Shown piece by piece: positions 1 to 14,500 of a stretch of DNA of 64,000 nucleotides. Under the pieces are notes generated by a model, which saw only the letters and a list, made by a program, of their open reading frames with translations, was not told where the DNA came from and made no database searches. The DNA lies in assembly GCA_036785705.1 (NCBI GenBank), contig JAWUZG010000016.1:1922001-1986000 (forward strand), written 5' to 3'. Position numbers and translations under genes: made by a program. The stretch comes from Acanthornis magna. Lineage: Eukaryota > Chordata > Aves > Passeriformes > Acanthizidae. The stretch's first letter is position 1. Every line of letters starts with the position of its first letter.

Positions 1-2421
1 GACGGGTGCATCCAATATAACTGGGAAAAAAACCCAAATCAAAATGTAAAAAGGTCAGCCAATTCATGTGTACAAAGTACTTGAATAGGGCAATAAAGAA
101 ATAAAAATACTCTAAAAGACAGATTCTGGGAAACTCGGAGAACACAGACAGAAGCCAGTCATCAACAAAAAGCAACTAGTTTCCTCAGTTCTGACAATTT
201 TACATACTGGCACTCCTTCATGAAAGGTTGCTGATGTAGCTATAAAGCACATAGTTATTTCAATTAGAATTTTAAAAAGCAGGATTGTGAAAGTTTGCAA
301 GAAACAGATGTGATGTTGGCAGAAGGAATGCCCCAGGTTTACTTATGTCTAGGCATGCCCTTTATTAAAAAAAACCTCCAAGAGCTGACAGCACCATAGC
401 TGTCTGCTGGAAGAGTCCCACATACATGTAACTCAGAGGATACCAACTGCTTTGGCACACTTTTAGAATTTGACAGGTTGAGATCATTGCTTTACACAGG
501 TAACCTTAGCAATTGGCACCTGTGCTAAATGCACCCAGTGCAAAGCCCTGCGTGCCTTACTCAGTCCTACCGGCTCTTCAGACATTTGTATGTGTCTGGG
601 GGCACATTCCTTGCTCTTCATGTTGAAAGAGAATCCTAAAATAACCACTCCAGCTTCAGGAGAGCTTCTGTCTCTTGGGAGACTATTGTTTGGTGATATG
701 TTTAGCTGAAGATATTGCCACAGACAACATATTTCCAGGCTTTCTTCCCTTGGTCTCTAGAACTCCTTCCTGCCCAGGCAATGCAGCATGCTGCTTCTCC
801 CTTAGTTGTGCCAACACAATTGTTTGTGAGTCTGTACAATGAGTCAAATGAGGAAACCAATCCTGCATAATTCAAAGAAATTGCAAAAGTTATTTTGTTT
901 TTCAAACTGTAAAAAGGAGGTCCAGCACATCACCACAAAGAAACTGTGTAGCACAATCCAAAGGGCAGCACATGAAAATGCTGAATTACCTTCTGACAAG
1001 GTACCTGAAACACCTTATCATCAAATCCTCACCTGAGTAAGTCAGCTATCTCACCTCAGCAAACTGGATCTCAAATTAAGTTTTAACTCACACACCCAGG
1101 CAAGAAGCCAGCTGGGAAGGTTTCTCCGTCCCAGATGAAATAATCCGCTGTGCAAGAAGATTAAAGTTCTGCATTAAAAAAAAAAGCAAAACAGCTTGTG
1201 CATGTATGTTCCAAGGTCAGTGAGTGTGCCAAAGGGGTATCAGTGAAGAGCTGGGGTTTCTGAAGTGCAAATGCACAAACACATCCAATAGCCCTGCTCC
1301 TCACAGCACTGCATCGCCTGCCAGGCACGTTCTTGCACAGAGCATGTCCCGGGCATCCTCACCAAAGACACACACAGCTCCTCCTCCTCCCATTTCTCAG
1401 AGCCAGGGCTTTAGCAAACAACTGCAAGTTCAGAGAGGCTGAAACTGTGTCTAAGCACGGTAAGTGGTACTTCCAGCCGGCACGCTTAGGATCACAGGTA
1501 TCCAAATATGTTTATCTCAAGAGCTGCTACTGTTTGGAAGATGTGGAGCATGAAATAATGATCAGGTTTGTTTCGGTTTCAATAAAAGCAAAGCACCATC
1601 ATGAGAGACACATGTGCCTACAGTGTTAAGTCTGGAGAATGACTCATTATGATGTCATCTCCCAAAGTGTCAGGATTTGCATTTCACTACACACAAGCAC
1701 AGAAATTCAAGCATTCCTGCAGACTGCTGCTGCCTTATCTAATTCATAGCTCTATGTTCCTTGTATAAAAGGAACATCATAAACAGCTGGGAAACTTATA
1801 GAAAAAATGCCTTGATTAAGCAACCAATGAACAGTAAGAACATTGTTAAAGGGGTTCTGATTTTAAAAGCAGTTACAACTGGTTCTAGAAAAATCCTCTA
1901 CTTTTTATGTTTTATAAAGTGTATCTCCTCTTAGAGAAATAAAATCTAATACTGTTATGAGTAATGCTGTAACGGAAGAGGCTGTAGGCAATATTTATTT
2001 TCAGAATAAGCTTTGTGTGAATGAGTCTGGGATGAAATCTTCACCACACTAAAATCAGTGACAGGATCTTTGCCGACTTCAGTAGGGTTGGGATTCTGTC
2101 TTCCGTAAGAATATCCACATAGAGTTTTCAGCAGAGAAGCATCCAGGCTAGACTACTACCATATAAAGATGGCATTTTTATAGCTCTGTCATGGTCTTCA
2201 CCTGACTTAGGCAGAGAATTCTTTTCTCTCCGAGTCTTCATACATTTGTTTGCCAATAGTATTTTCCGTAAGGAAAAAAACCAACACGGGGTGTTCACAT
2301 TATGGCTCTGGAACCAGTTGCTTTTAAATGCAAGAAATAAGCTCAAGGCATGAAGCTAAGCAGAAGTTAGCACAATAGATGAGAAACTTGAAGTCTTTCA
2401 AGGTCACACTGAAATATTTAC
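1..2421. other. ASPG intron 9 (left part)
   Basis: This stretch follows the open donor of exon 9 on the minus strand. I saw no acceptor-flanked frame resembling ankyrin repeats or the residues expected after the catalytic domain, nor a recognisable transposon. It is probably all intron. Confidence 0.6.
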
Positions 2422-2535
2422 CTTCCTCTTCTCCTCCCAGCTAAGGTTTCTCATGCTGAGTGTGTACGACAGTTTAGTTAGGGCTGCCTCTGGTGTCATA
2501 TCACCTCCAGGAATTACTCCAGCATCAGCGAGAGT
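2422..2535 (-). CDS. ASPG: ASPG exon 9 (last exon seen)
   Basis: 114 bases, 38 codons, phase 0: acceptor tttattcag, donor AAG|gtaaat. Encodes [20 protein letters not shown] and then [33 protein letters not shown] is the closing asparaginase motif. The donor leaves the frame open, so at least the ankyrin-repeat part of the protein must be encoded further left. Confidence 0.94.
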
Positions 2536-5500
2536 CTGAATAAAAAGGAATAATGACTCTAATTAGCATAGCATTCAGAAATACCTGCACATACAGAAAA
2601 GGTGTTTGAAAGATGAGTAGCTACCCAGAATACAGCATGCAGCTGAGCCTCCACTCTCTTGCTCCTCCTACTGCCACTGTAATTTTTGTACTTTTAGTTA
2701 TCAAATACCAAGCAAATACTAGAGCAATCTGAATAAAGATGACTTTTACTTTAAATTCCTTTTCATGCAATAACACTGAAGAATTCCACCAAATGCTTGC
2801 CACGGTCGCTTACTATGCTAAAAGGGAAAGGTTACAGGTCCGTATCAGCTATCTGCAGAGTTGTCAGATTGCCTTTATTGAAAAGCTGCAGTTACTCTGT
2901 TTTAACCCAGTGGCATTTTGAACACTGCCAAGTAGGCTGCTCTCACACAGACATATTTACCATTCTTTTATGGGGCATTGCTTTGGATGAATTCCAGCAC
3001 TACAGCATGCTCACAGCGGGAGTGCTTTCAGATCCTTTCAGGCTGTGCTAGCGGTGTATGATTTAGAAGATACAACTAAAATATGTAATTTACACAGTTC
3101 TGACAAGAACAACTGAAAAAGATGACCTTTTAAACTTACCTGTCTGGTAGCTAAAAAAAAAATAAACTGTCTGAACAAAAGCAAAAAGAAGAAGGCTCTT
3201 TGGTACGATCAGCAAGCCTCATAAGTGTACAAGACAGCAAAGGCAAAGGAGATTTCAGATCTCTTGTCACTAAACTCTACCGGGGCAAATCATGGATTGT
3301 CCTCTTGCCATAATGTGATGCCTCACAGTAAAGCGTCTCAAACTAGGTTCTTTGCACTGCATTTCATTTTTAAATACCTTGTTTATAAACTTCAGCTTCA
3401 AAACTTGTTGTGACTTAACTAATATTTTTAGCAAGACACAGAGACTTAATTAACCACCTCCATTAACCACCTCCACAAGAGACCCAGAGTAACATTTTTT
3501 AAAGTCCCATGGGAAAACATACACAGAGAAATACTTTCTGTACTGCAGAGCTAAGAACAGTTAGTGCTTTTTCAGGGTGCTTGAAAAAGAGCAGGAGGAA
3601 GGGATTTCCCAGCTTCCTTCCTATACATAAAGTCCCCGCAATTACAAGTTTCTACTGTGTAGATGGATCAGCGGCCAGACATCCAGTTAATTAAAACAAA
3701 CACTTCAAGGAAAGCCAGGGACTCAGCTGACCTACCTGACCAGCTCGAATGAGTAAAAACTGGCCCAGCCATGTGCAAAGACCTTTGAAATATTTCATTC
3801 AAAGAAAAATCAAAGTAAAATTAACATTACAGCAACTTTAACAGCATTCACTCATGATACTTCCTCCACTGAGCAGTTCCTCATGAAAAGGCAGTGAAAG
3901 AGTAAGCGTGAAGTAATTTTGCAGGACTTGGCTCGGTCAGTGTTCTCCTCAAAAGAAGCCACAAAAACAGGGCAACCTCCAACAACTCAAGCTGAAGCAA
4001 CAAAGTACAAACTCCATATAATAAATGGAAGCTAGAACATTACACATTTCCTCACAGCCTTAAAATGGTTCAGTAAGACCTGAGCAGAATCTTTCAATGC
4101 AGCATATCATCAGTCTGTATCAGAATGCAAAAAGCCATTTCAGGTGTCTACTTGGAGAATCTTTTAACCAGAGCATTGGAAAAGGTTTTTTTCTTATTTT
4201 CATACATTTTAGCAGTTCCTTTCAAGCAGAAGATCATATAAAACCTAGGCTTCATTTTCATGTTGTTTTTCAAATATAAATTTGGTGTCTTTTATTTACT
4301 TAACTGTTTTCTTCCTTCCAAGTGAGCTGTTCTGTATAATCCACATATTCCTACAGTATTTGCTACAGAGCATTGCAAAAGGGACCTTTGCAAAAGTCAA
4401 TTATTCTCAAAACATCTCCATTAAGTTATACAAAAGTTTTACCAACATCCAAATAATTGTCCGTATGAGAAAATACCAAGTTTGGATACTAAGGAGGTAG
4501 AAAGAAGCTCTTACAATCTCCTTTTCTTTCTCCTCTAAAGAGACTTTGTGCAAATATTATCTAAAGCTGTGTCAAAACCAAAGCTAAAAGAGGCAGGTTT
4601 CAACACCAGACCAGAGTATTTAGGTTTGCCATGCAGTCAAGGAAGAGGCTGGCTCTGCCAGACAGGTGGTTGTTCCCAAAAAAACCAGGTGTCCAAAGCA
4701 GTGGGATGAATCACCCCCTGGTAGTGCTTCTTGGCTATTTAATGGCTGGTCCTTTTCTAAAGGCCAGTTAAACCAGCTTCCCTCACGCTAATACATGCAG
4801 CATATATTCTTAAATGGCTTTATGCTCTTATTAGTCCCAGTGATGTCGTGTTTTAGTACACAACCGAGACACACACTAGAAAATGCCCTGAATATTAACA
4901 GTATGTACACAAAATCTGCTTTAAGCCAACCCTCATGGGCTAAACTAAACTGATTTCGATTCCTCAATACAGAGAATTCCTTAGATACTGTTCTCCAATC
5001 TCGCCCTGAATTCAGTTGTACTTCCAGTCAGATAAGAACTGGGATTTGGAATATTGCTTGCATCTACAGGCTTTCTTCATGCTCCTTCACTGTAGCTAAG
5101 CAACTGTTATCCTATCAAATACGACTTTATTTCATCATCTGACCCCTAAGATGACTTTTAGCTCAATGGAATCCCTCTGCAAGAAATACTACGGATCTAA
5201 TGCAAAGTATCCTGGAGTGCTGCACATGACAGGAGTCAGCAATCACTAATTTGGGATTTGAGCTCACTATTTCGACCATTCAGACCAAGAGTTACAGTAT
5301 CCTGTTTGTAGATATGTATTTAAATGCTTCCAGCTTATGATTTTTCAGATGTAGTTATTTTATGAGCAACAACTTTACAGTTAATAAAACTGGTTTTATA
5401 CACTGGGACTACTGAAAGTTTCCAATGAAGTTGCATCAGTGGGATGTTTCTTTTACACAGCAGTGGAGAATGAAGTGGTTGCACAGCCCTCACCTGCCCT

Positions 5501-8500
5501 GTTGCATAGACAGTTTTAACAGCCCCACGTAAGCACTGGGTGCAGTTCAGAATCACCACTTTGCGTTCAGTTGCTTTCCTCAGTTCTTCCAGCAAATCTT
5601 CTCTCTTGTCTGGGGCATTGCCACTTCCATAAGTTTCGAGTACAATGCCCTCAATTGGAGGCTGAAGAAATGCTTTTACCTGTTTAAAACAAGACAGGGA
5701 AGAGAGACAAAAGGTAAGTTTAGGTCATCCTTAAAATTTTCACGTATGGCACAGCATTTTTAAAAATGGTCTACTCCTGCTATAGTCTTACACACTCTCA
5801 TGCCTTACCATCATCTTCTCACACCTTTCTGTGCTTCCCATTTGCAATAACTGAGACTGTAGAAAAAACTTTAAAAAATGAGACTTTCCCTCTCTGACTT
5901 CCTTTAAAATTTCTAGAGGGTTAGGTTTCAAAATAAACTGTTTTGCACAGTCATTAGCTGATTTAAAAAAGGATGCTGTTGTTCAAGTGCCATTAACAGG
6001 CTGGACTGTTGCACCACTGTTTAGTGCAACAAAAGGTACATTTACACTTATGAAATAAACGTTGAATTATTAACTGAGATTAGAACTCCACACCCCTGCC
6101 CATATTTTTTTGCTTTAGCACAGAGTTTTGTTAACCAATGTCTGCCTAAGAGAGAGAGTGTTTAGCCTTTCAGGAAAGAGCATTCTAATGATGCATGAAG
6201 TTTTTAACCCAAAACCAAAGTGATTTAACTCAGAGGCACTAATATATTCTGGGCCAGTTGATATTGAAGCAGATATTCTGCCTCACTGTAAGAGAATGCC
6301 TAGCAAAGTTCTCTTCCTAGAGAGATGCATTTTAAACAGCCTGGACGTTTCCTTGCTGATCACATATGCTAAATGCAATACACTGTAAAACCCCATGAGG
6401 CTAACTATGCAGTTGGAGTTTTATTGCAAATACACCACCCCTCTGTCTTTCCATCTGTTCATATTCACCTAAAAAGAATGGTGATATAATTGAGGAGTGC
6501 TGCTTGAACTACTGGATTCAATTTAAGATGGCAAGAGCCACAAAAGACCTGTCAATTTAATGGAACTAATATTAGACAAAAATTTAAAGACTAATTTACC
6601 TAAAATCACAGTCTGCACAACAATTTCTAAAGGCAAAAAATCCCACTTCTCATTTTCAGCAGCAAAATCCCACTTTTCATTTTCAGCTCTGTGTGAATGC
6701 TGAGGGTCATGTTAACCATCAGTGTGAGACAAAATAAACCTTAAAAAAGAAGCATGAGTTGTAGAAATAATCACACTCCACCCACCATACTGTCTATTCT
6801 TTGACAACATATCTATTAATATGCCTCAATATGCAGCAGGAGAGTATTTCCCTAGTCATTGTAGCTTGCGCCTGTCTAGAAAACCACACTTGACCTATTT
6901 ATAAGCCTTGATAAGAAATTAATTATAAGTTCCAGAGCCCAGGCAGTTTATACAAAAGATATTTGAAAAGCTTTTATCAATCGTTTATGGCATATGAAAA
7001 TAGTCTTTGAGTGCCCTGATATTTCAAAAAAATGCTTATCAGAAGAAAACAGATCCTTTCCCTTCCCTCCAAAACCCCAACCACTGCTCCAAACAATGCA
7101 GCTTTCCTACAAGTATTTGAGTATCACTTCACCTACTTCCAAAATAAGTGGTGACACTTACAGCAGCAGCAGTGATTCCTGGAAAGATCCGCAGAAGTCC
7201 AACATTCCTGTTCATATTGGTGTGAACTCGAAATTTCTTTTTGGTATTGGCTCTCCACACTGTTTCCCAGTTTACTATTAAGAGAAATGGCCTTTTTAAG
7301 TTAAGACATACTGTAAGTACACTTAAAGTACTTCATGCTTACAACTCTGTTTTTAAAATTGTTCTTAGGTAGGGGATTAATGAAAGACAACGCACTTTTG
7401 AAACAGGAAATGAAGGCTCATTTAAGACAGAAGAATTAGTAGCTGGTCTGGCACAGGTGAGATATTTACTTGCCATTCACTGACCTGAACTTCACTGTTT
7501 TGTAGCTGACCTGATACAAGCCTGGATTCATGTTTAGAAAATAGACCTTGATCTTCTCAGATGTAAGAGATGACAAATGCAGTTACTCTTGCTGCTAATC
7601 ACCTCCAGAGTTTATTAGGTAGTTATTAACGATTAAATAAAATAGCAAGGCTTCAATTAACTCAGATTATACATTTAGAGCCAGAAGCCAGCTGTTTAAC
7701 TAATTGTTTGTTTGTGTTGTATTATTAGCAGCCAAGTCATGCATTATTGATTTCAAAATTTTACTACTTTAGTGTAGGAGCACAGCATTGGTAACGCTGA
7801 CGGCTCCTACAAGGCAGTGGAAGAGGTTTAACAAACAGCAGCCAACAGCTCAGAGTGTCACGTCTCCAAGAAAATAGACCATGCTGTAAAGCTCCTTGCT
7901 TCCCCACCAGGAGTTAAGCTTTTGAGATTTTGGAGAAACTCCCAAGCAGCAAGACAGATTAAAAATCTGCGTGCATAAAACCGACTTGCTCTCAGCCATG
8001 CAGAGAGTTACTCACACCAATTACTGTTGCAATTTCTTGCAATCAGCAGACAGCCACTTGCAAAGAAAAAAAAAAATCAAGAGCACATTTAAAAGCTTCC
8101 ATTGAAGCCTGCTCTATTGCCACATTATCAGAGATACTAAAAAGTACACAACCCATTAAGTCAGGACAGAATATAGCGGTCTCCTTTAAGACTCTATGAA
8201 CTTTCCTTCCCTGTCAGCAACTACAGCCTCTGTTCTTTCTAAAAAATGCCATGTGCCATTAAACAGGTCACAAGCAGTTGGCTTGGCATTTTTATGTCCA
8301 ACCAGTCACACTTCAGCATGTGGATTCCTACTGCCCTGGGATTGGGAGAACAGAAATACAGACCATTTCTACAGCCTCTTTATTTCTAATAAGCTGTCCA
8401 GCATGATTCTGAAACCACCTGGCTGGACTTAGTAGTTATCCAAGTAGCTCTCAAATGCCTCCATGAGCCTTCCAGAGTCAGTTAGAGATCTGTATAAGGA

Positions 8501-11500
8501 ACCCAGGTAAGTGCAGAGCCTGTGCATCTGTTCTGCGTGAGGTTCGTGGGCCTGGCTAACCACATTCAATCATGAGCATTGTGCTTTAAGAAGCAGCGGT
8601 GTTTAGAAATAAATCTCAGCATTCTAAGAAACTCTTTTAAAGAGTTAACCTTCTAAAAAGGTTAACTCTTTAAAAGCAGCCTCCTTTATAAGAAAGGATG
8701 GCAATAAAATTGTATCACAGCTTGCTTTTCTTTTATCCTCCATAAGGTAGGAGTCCCTGCCAAAACTTCACAAATGCATTCTACTACGTTTGGCAACTGT
8801 GAGCATCCCTGATGCCTGTAACCAACTTGAAGAATGAACTGAAGAAACCTGCCCTGGCATGGTGCACTAAGACACTGCCAAAAGCAGAAGACCAAGGAAA
8901 GAGATCAGAGGACAGGTTCAGAAGTCAGACCTACACCAGGCCTATACCTGTACTCTTGGAGTACGCTCTACCAAATAACATATCATCTCCAAGATAAATT
9001 TAATGCATGCAGACATAGTATAGTGATGTAATCCCAAATTATATTAAAAAAAAGATAAAGATTGCCCTGCCCCTGAGTTAACATTCGCTTGGTCATGAAC
9101 CTCGCCAGCCTACATAACGTGTTTGGTGCTGCAGACTCCACAGATGTCAGTTTTCCATTTGCCAAACAAGTGTAAAAGGCAGAACAAAAGGCAAATGTGA
9201 TGCAAGAGCCAAAGACAAACAAATACACATAAAAGCCCGACTTCATCTGAGATTTACTCAGAACTGTTGTGAGGCAGGACATCATGCAGGGGAAAAAAAA
9301 ATTAGGACACACCCTTTGCATCCTCCATCTCAAAGTTTACATCCCCAAAAAGGAACGATATTTATGTCACATAACTAAGTTCAAGAATCTCCATTATACT
9401 GAATAAACCAGCTGTCTTGCTGTGTCACAGCAACCTTCTTTTCTTGATAAGTTAAAAACCCCAAGAACGTAAGAATCACTATCTTGAGTAAGAAAGTCAT
9501 ATACAAGCAAGTGAAGTACAAAAAGCTGCACCTATTGGTGTGTACAACAGTTTTTTATCTTAGGGATATGAGTGATTCATTAGGGATGCTCGGTTTTGGC
9601 ACAGCACAGAAGACAGTAACCTGCTCTGACTTGGGTGGCCTGTGCTTGTGAAGAGTTTAACTGAGACAGCACAATGCATCATGTAAATGTGGATACAAAT
9701 GTGAGGAACAAACACAAGCTAGCTGCTGGTGTGGCCCAGCAGAAAAGAACGTTTCTAAAGCAGTGTACATAAAATAAAGAAGTAGTGTACATAAAATATG
9801 GCTATTTACATACTATACCCATCATGGCTTGGGATAGATTGCTCTATTCAAGGAGACTGCATTCAAGATACTAAGGCCTTCTGTTTACTCTTCCAAACCA
9901 AACCATCACATAAACAACAGCCTGATATTTCCAATCTCCCCCTCCAATCTAAACACTATAGCCTCTAAAATTACTGTCAAAAAATTACATCCTTATCTTA
10001 TGCAGCTTTACTCGTACACATACACAAAATATGGTGCTCGGGTTAGTGCAAAAAAAAAATCAACCTGACTTAAAACAAAACTAACTCTACACAGATCAGA
10101 AAGCAGAAACCCCCCCGTTGTTAAACAGTGCCTATGCCACAGTGCAGGTTTCAACTTATAACAGGAGAGCAGCAACTCAGAGTGACACCTCCCTTAGGAG
10201 TGGTGACTGAATTCCGAGTTATGAAATCAAACAAGAAATACAGCTTTTCTTGATTGCAGAGCTCCAGACAAACAGCAGTGCTTTCCTGTCATCCTTCTCT
10301 GCAGGGCTACGGGTGAGCCCTACCATTATATAAGCTGCCCCAATGTTCATTACAATTCATGGCAGCAGCAGAGGGGTGGGGAGCACAGGCCAACCTATGG
10401 CTGCAAACTCCTGAAGGAGGCAAACAGGCACAGACCCCCTTTTTTGGCAGTTTGCTATAAAACAATCAACACATATTTTTGGGAACGAATATTTGACTGA
10501 CTGATGTCATTGCAACCACCAAGGTACCTACTCAGAACAGACTGGGGAGAGGGACCAAAAGCACTTCAGTGAAGAGAGCCAGCATTTGCCTCAATACATA
10601 AATAACCTGGGCTTTCTATATAAATAACCAACCACGATGCAGACTTGGCCAGTGACTAATAGCTTCTCTCTAATGAGATTTGTGGGTTGATGAGCCCAAA
10701 AGGGCCTTCCAACCTTCTGCTGCTGTGCCACATCTGCACACACAGTCACACGGGCTCTGTCCCTGCACAGGCTGTCTCTCATTGTATGGTCTAGTACATG
10801 TGCACCACTCCCAGGAGTCACATGCACGTGAGATGAAGAAAGTCCAGCCACACTAACAAAGCAACTTTCATGTGTGCTTCATTAGGACAATCAGGGATAG
10901 AGGAAAGCAATTACAAAATATACTGAGAATCTTTACACATTTCAAGTGAAATAGTCCTTCTTGTCTCTCCTGTTTTCAAAATATGGGAGAAATAAGGTAA
11001 GGTCTTTTATTTTATAAGCTTTGAGATTTTAGAAATATTCTGCTGCAAAAGTATCTCCCATTGGCATTGGGTTTCTTACTCAGCTCAGGAGTTAGCTAGG
11101 ATTTTTCATTTCTAATAGGAGTTTCTTGTGCTAAGTTGAAAGTCCTAAGAAGCTGAGGCAGTTGCTCATCTAGAACTGGGTAACACAACTCTTAGGCGTT
11201 GCTAACACAGCTAAGGATCTGGCTGAGAACACAGCCAGTTACCGGATTAGAAATCCACTGGGAGCCTCATCTGAAAAGGGAATGGGATGAAAAATGGATA
11301 TCATAAATGAAAAAGAGAGCTGGAAGGGTAAGGGAGGGAAGAGGAATAAGCTTCTCCCTCTCCTCTCTAGCTCTGAAGTAGACTTTATATGCTCTGCCAG
11401 CCATGAAGAGCTTGTCTTCTCATTCCTGTGCACCAACCCATGATCCCATTACAGTCCCCACTTCCTCCATCCTGCCACTTCTCCCCTTCTGCTCCCCTGG

Positions 11501-14500
11501 AATTCTCCTTCCCAGCTTTGTTAGAAGCAGGGAGCCTGAGGAAGAGTTTCTGCACATGGTCTACTCCTCCAGGAATCCTCAGGCTGCTCTCCATAACATT
11601 GAATCAGCAAGAGTCAGCCCTGCCTACAGGAGGATTAAGAAATATTATATAAAGTCATTTAGGAAAAGAAAAAACAACATTAAAAGATGCCAGATTTGTT
11701 TGCTTTGTTTTTAAAAGGCCAAGTGGTTCCTTGTCTCTGTGAAAGCTTCATACAAGGACTGTACAAGCAAACTCAAGGGAGATAGCGATGTTTCAAACAA
11801 TTACTTTGGACAAAATAAAGCAGCACCAGTAGATTGTCCCAACTATAAACTATGTTCTTTCAAAATGAAACAATCCTTCAACAGTGACACCGTCATCTTG
11901 GATAAATGATACTACCCTAACTGGGTAATCAACTGAAGCAAATAAAAATAGAGCCTATCACACCATCAGTTTTTAAATCAGAAATCCCCACTGATCCCAA
12001 TGAGGCATTTACTGAAGAGATAATGGGACCCAATATAGGCCAAGGGAAGTGCTTAATAACTTTCTCATTTTTCTACTCTAGACAAAGAATCACAAAATGG
12101 TTCATTCAAATCCAAGAGAGGAATAGCATGCAATTTGCAGCTTGATTTCATTATTGATCAGTCAGTAAACGGAATTTATTCATACCCTGTTTGATGCAGT
12201 TCATAAAAACCCAAGAAAGAAGATTCTCCCCAATTTACTGCATCAATCAACTGATGGGATTGCTGCTGATTTCAGAGACATCCTAATTGACAGCACAGTA
12301 ACACAACAGTGGCAGATTCTCTACCTGAGAGATGTCTTACAGACAACTCCAGTATTTCGCAGGCTTCCTCAGTTTGTATCTGGCTGCTACAAACAAAGCA
12401 CTTTGATCCTGAAACTTTGTTAAGTGACTCCCACTCATTAGGTGGAAGGGAGAAATTTATTTTTCCAGATTGCAGAATGTCTTTCTTGAGCAGTAGAATC
12501 CATTCAAAATAGCATGTTGTATGGCACAGGACTAGGTCTCCTACTGCCACTAAAGGCCCTTAGCAGAAGAATTCAGGAACACCCTCCCAGTCCCTTTTTT
12601 TTGGTAATAATCCAAGTCCTACTCCTTTTTAATACCTAGTCTACCCAAAAACAACTCACATCATTTTTAAAACTGTCCTTAAGTATGTTTTCTGGGAGCT
12701 CCTCATTTGGCTAGATTCCAAATGTGTCTCTCTTCTCTCCTCTCCAAAGAAAGGGTGCCATTTATCCAAGAACAGTCATCTAATGACTTTGCAAACGGGT
12801 TCTGAAACCTTCATGTAGTTTTTCCCCTCCTTAAGAAACAGACACATAGAAATTACAGGGAGCCTGAGTTAAGTTTGGGGAAAAAACTTCCCATATTTTA
12901 GGTCTGCTGTTGTCAGTGTGTTTGCAGTTTAGACAGGTCCTAAATATCCAGTAAAACATCCTACACAATGGCATACATCAAACAGAGAATCTGTTGAAGC
13001 TGCAAGTACTCTGCAATGACTTTTTTCCCTGATTTCAGAGCCCAGCATGGTCATTAATGAGAAGAAACTCTTTGTTCTTTCAGTCCTAACTCCCTCATTT
13101 TATCTTTGGAGCAAGCTTTTTCCTGACACAGGGGCAACATTCCCTCTGGTTAGTCTGGATCTCTAGTCAAAGTCAGTCTAGTTCACATCCATATTCAATA
13201 GATAAATGCAGCTGAGTCACAAAGCCTCAGCCTTACTAATATTTAAACAGATTCAGAGCAGATGAAGTGAAGTCAAGCTACAGGACTTTCAAAGATATTT
13301 TACTTTAAAAACAGTATTTCAACTACATAAGCCCAGGTTCTTTTCAGCTACAGTTCTATTGCATGCAGCATAAATTACACGGCTTAAGAGATGATGTTGC
13401 TTACTTGTAATATCAACCTCAGCATTTGCAAGTGGAGGCAGGTTAGGTGAGGAAAAGGCATTGAAACTCCCAGCATCCACCTTAGTCACCCTATTTCCCC
13501 TGTACAGTTTATTATAAAAATACAGGCACACCTGCAAGACAAGTAAAGAAACAGGTCTATGAATAAGCCAGTAATTAAAAGATGCAGTAGATAAATACTG
13601 TAGTCCGTCCTTTATAAAGTGTTTTCTAAATCTTGAAAGCAACTCAGAGGCTAGTAGATGTTTACAAGTCTAACCCTTTCAAAAAGAGTTGGCACATCTG
13701 TCACACATTGGTTTAAGAATTTAAGAACAAAACAAGTTAAGAGCTAACTAGTTTCATAATCCTCTCATGAGGCATAGTCTAGGAGACAGCAAATTTGCCT
13801 GAGTCCACTTCAGAGATGGAGGAAAGAAACAGTGTGAACTTTTTAATAAATTCATCAGTTATGTATAAATTCAGAGTCCAAAACATAACGAAAAGTCTGG
13901 TGAAAATGAGGATAACTCCCAAAAGAGTTACCATGCATAAATTATTACATTCCTTCTCAAGTCTATTAAAGGTTGTCAACTTGAAGGAAAAGAAATGCCT
14001 CAAAGCTGTTATCAGTTATTAAGATCTGGGCCAGTCAGCTATTGCTGTTGTCTTACAAGAACTGGCTTTGGAAGCATGGCAGAAGTAAAACAAGGTATAA
14101 CCTGACCCATTTTCTCTCTGAGCTTAGGGTTGCACAGCACAAACATCCTTAAAAGCAGGGTGCTGAGACTATGAAGGTACCTCCATGTTCATTAGGTGTA
14201 GCACTCCTGACACTTCAGTCTTCAGGAACAGAGCTAGAAGACACCGGTACCAATCCTATAATGACTGTAGAACTCCAAAGTAACATTCAGTTAAAAAACT
14301 GACTTACAAGTGTTTCAGATCCCACATATTCACAAGAGAACCTCCAGTTTCAAGTCTGCTCCAGAATAAATTTCAGACTTGAGAGTCTTGCTAGGTTGTG
14401 TATGGGCAAATGGAGCAGACCTATGTGAGAACAGCAAATACTGTGCCACGCAAGCACTGTTACCTCAGTGGAATCCATTCATCTTCCTGCTTAAGTGCAA

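Larger units (their letters stand above)
7275..13404. other. ASPG intron 6
   Basis: The longest ASPG intron. It contains a perfect hairpin (8634-8676) and a short direct repeat (9762-9798). Many short frames exist but none has splice sites in phase or a recognisable family. Confidence 0.7.
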
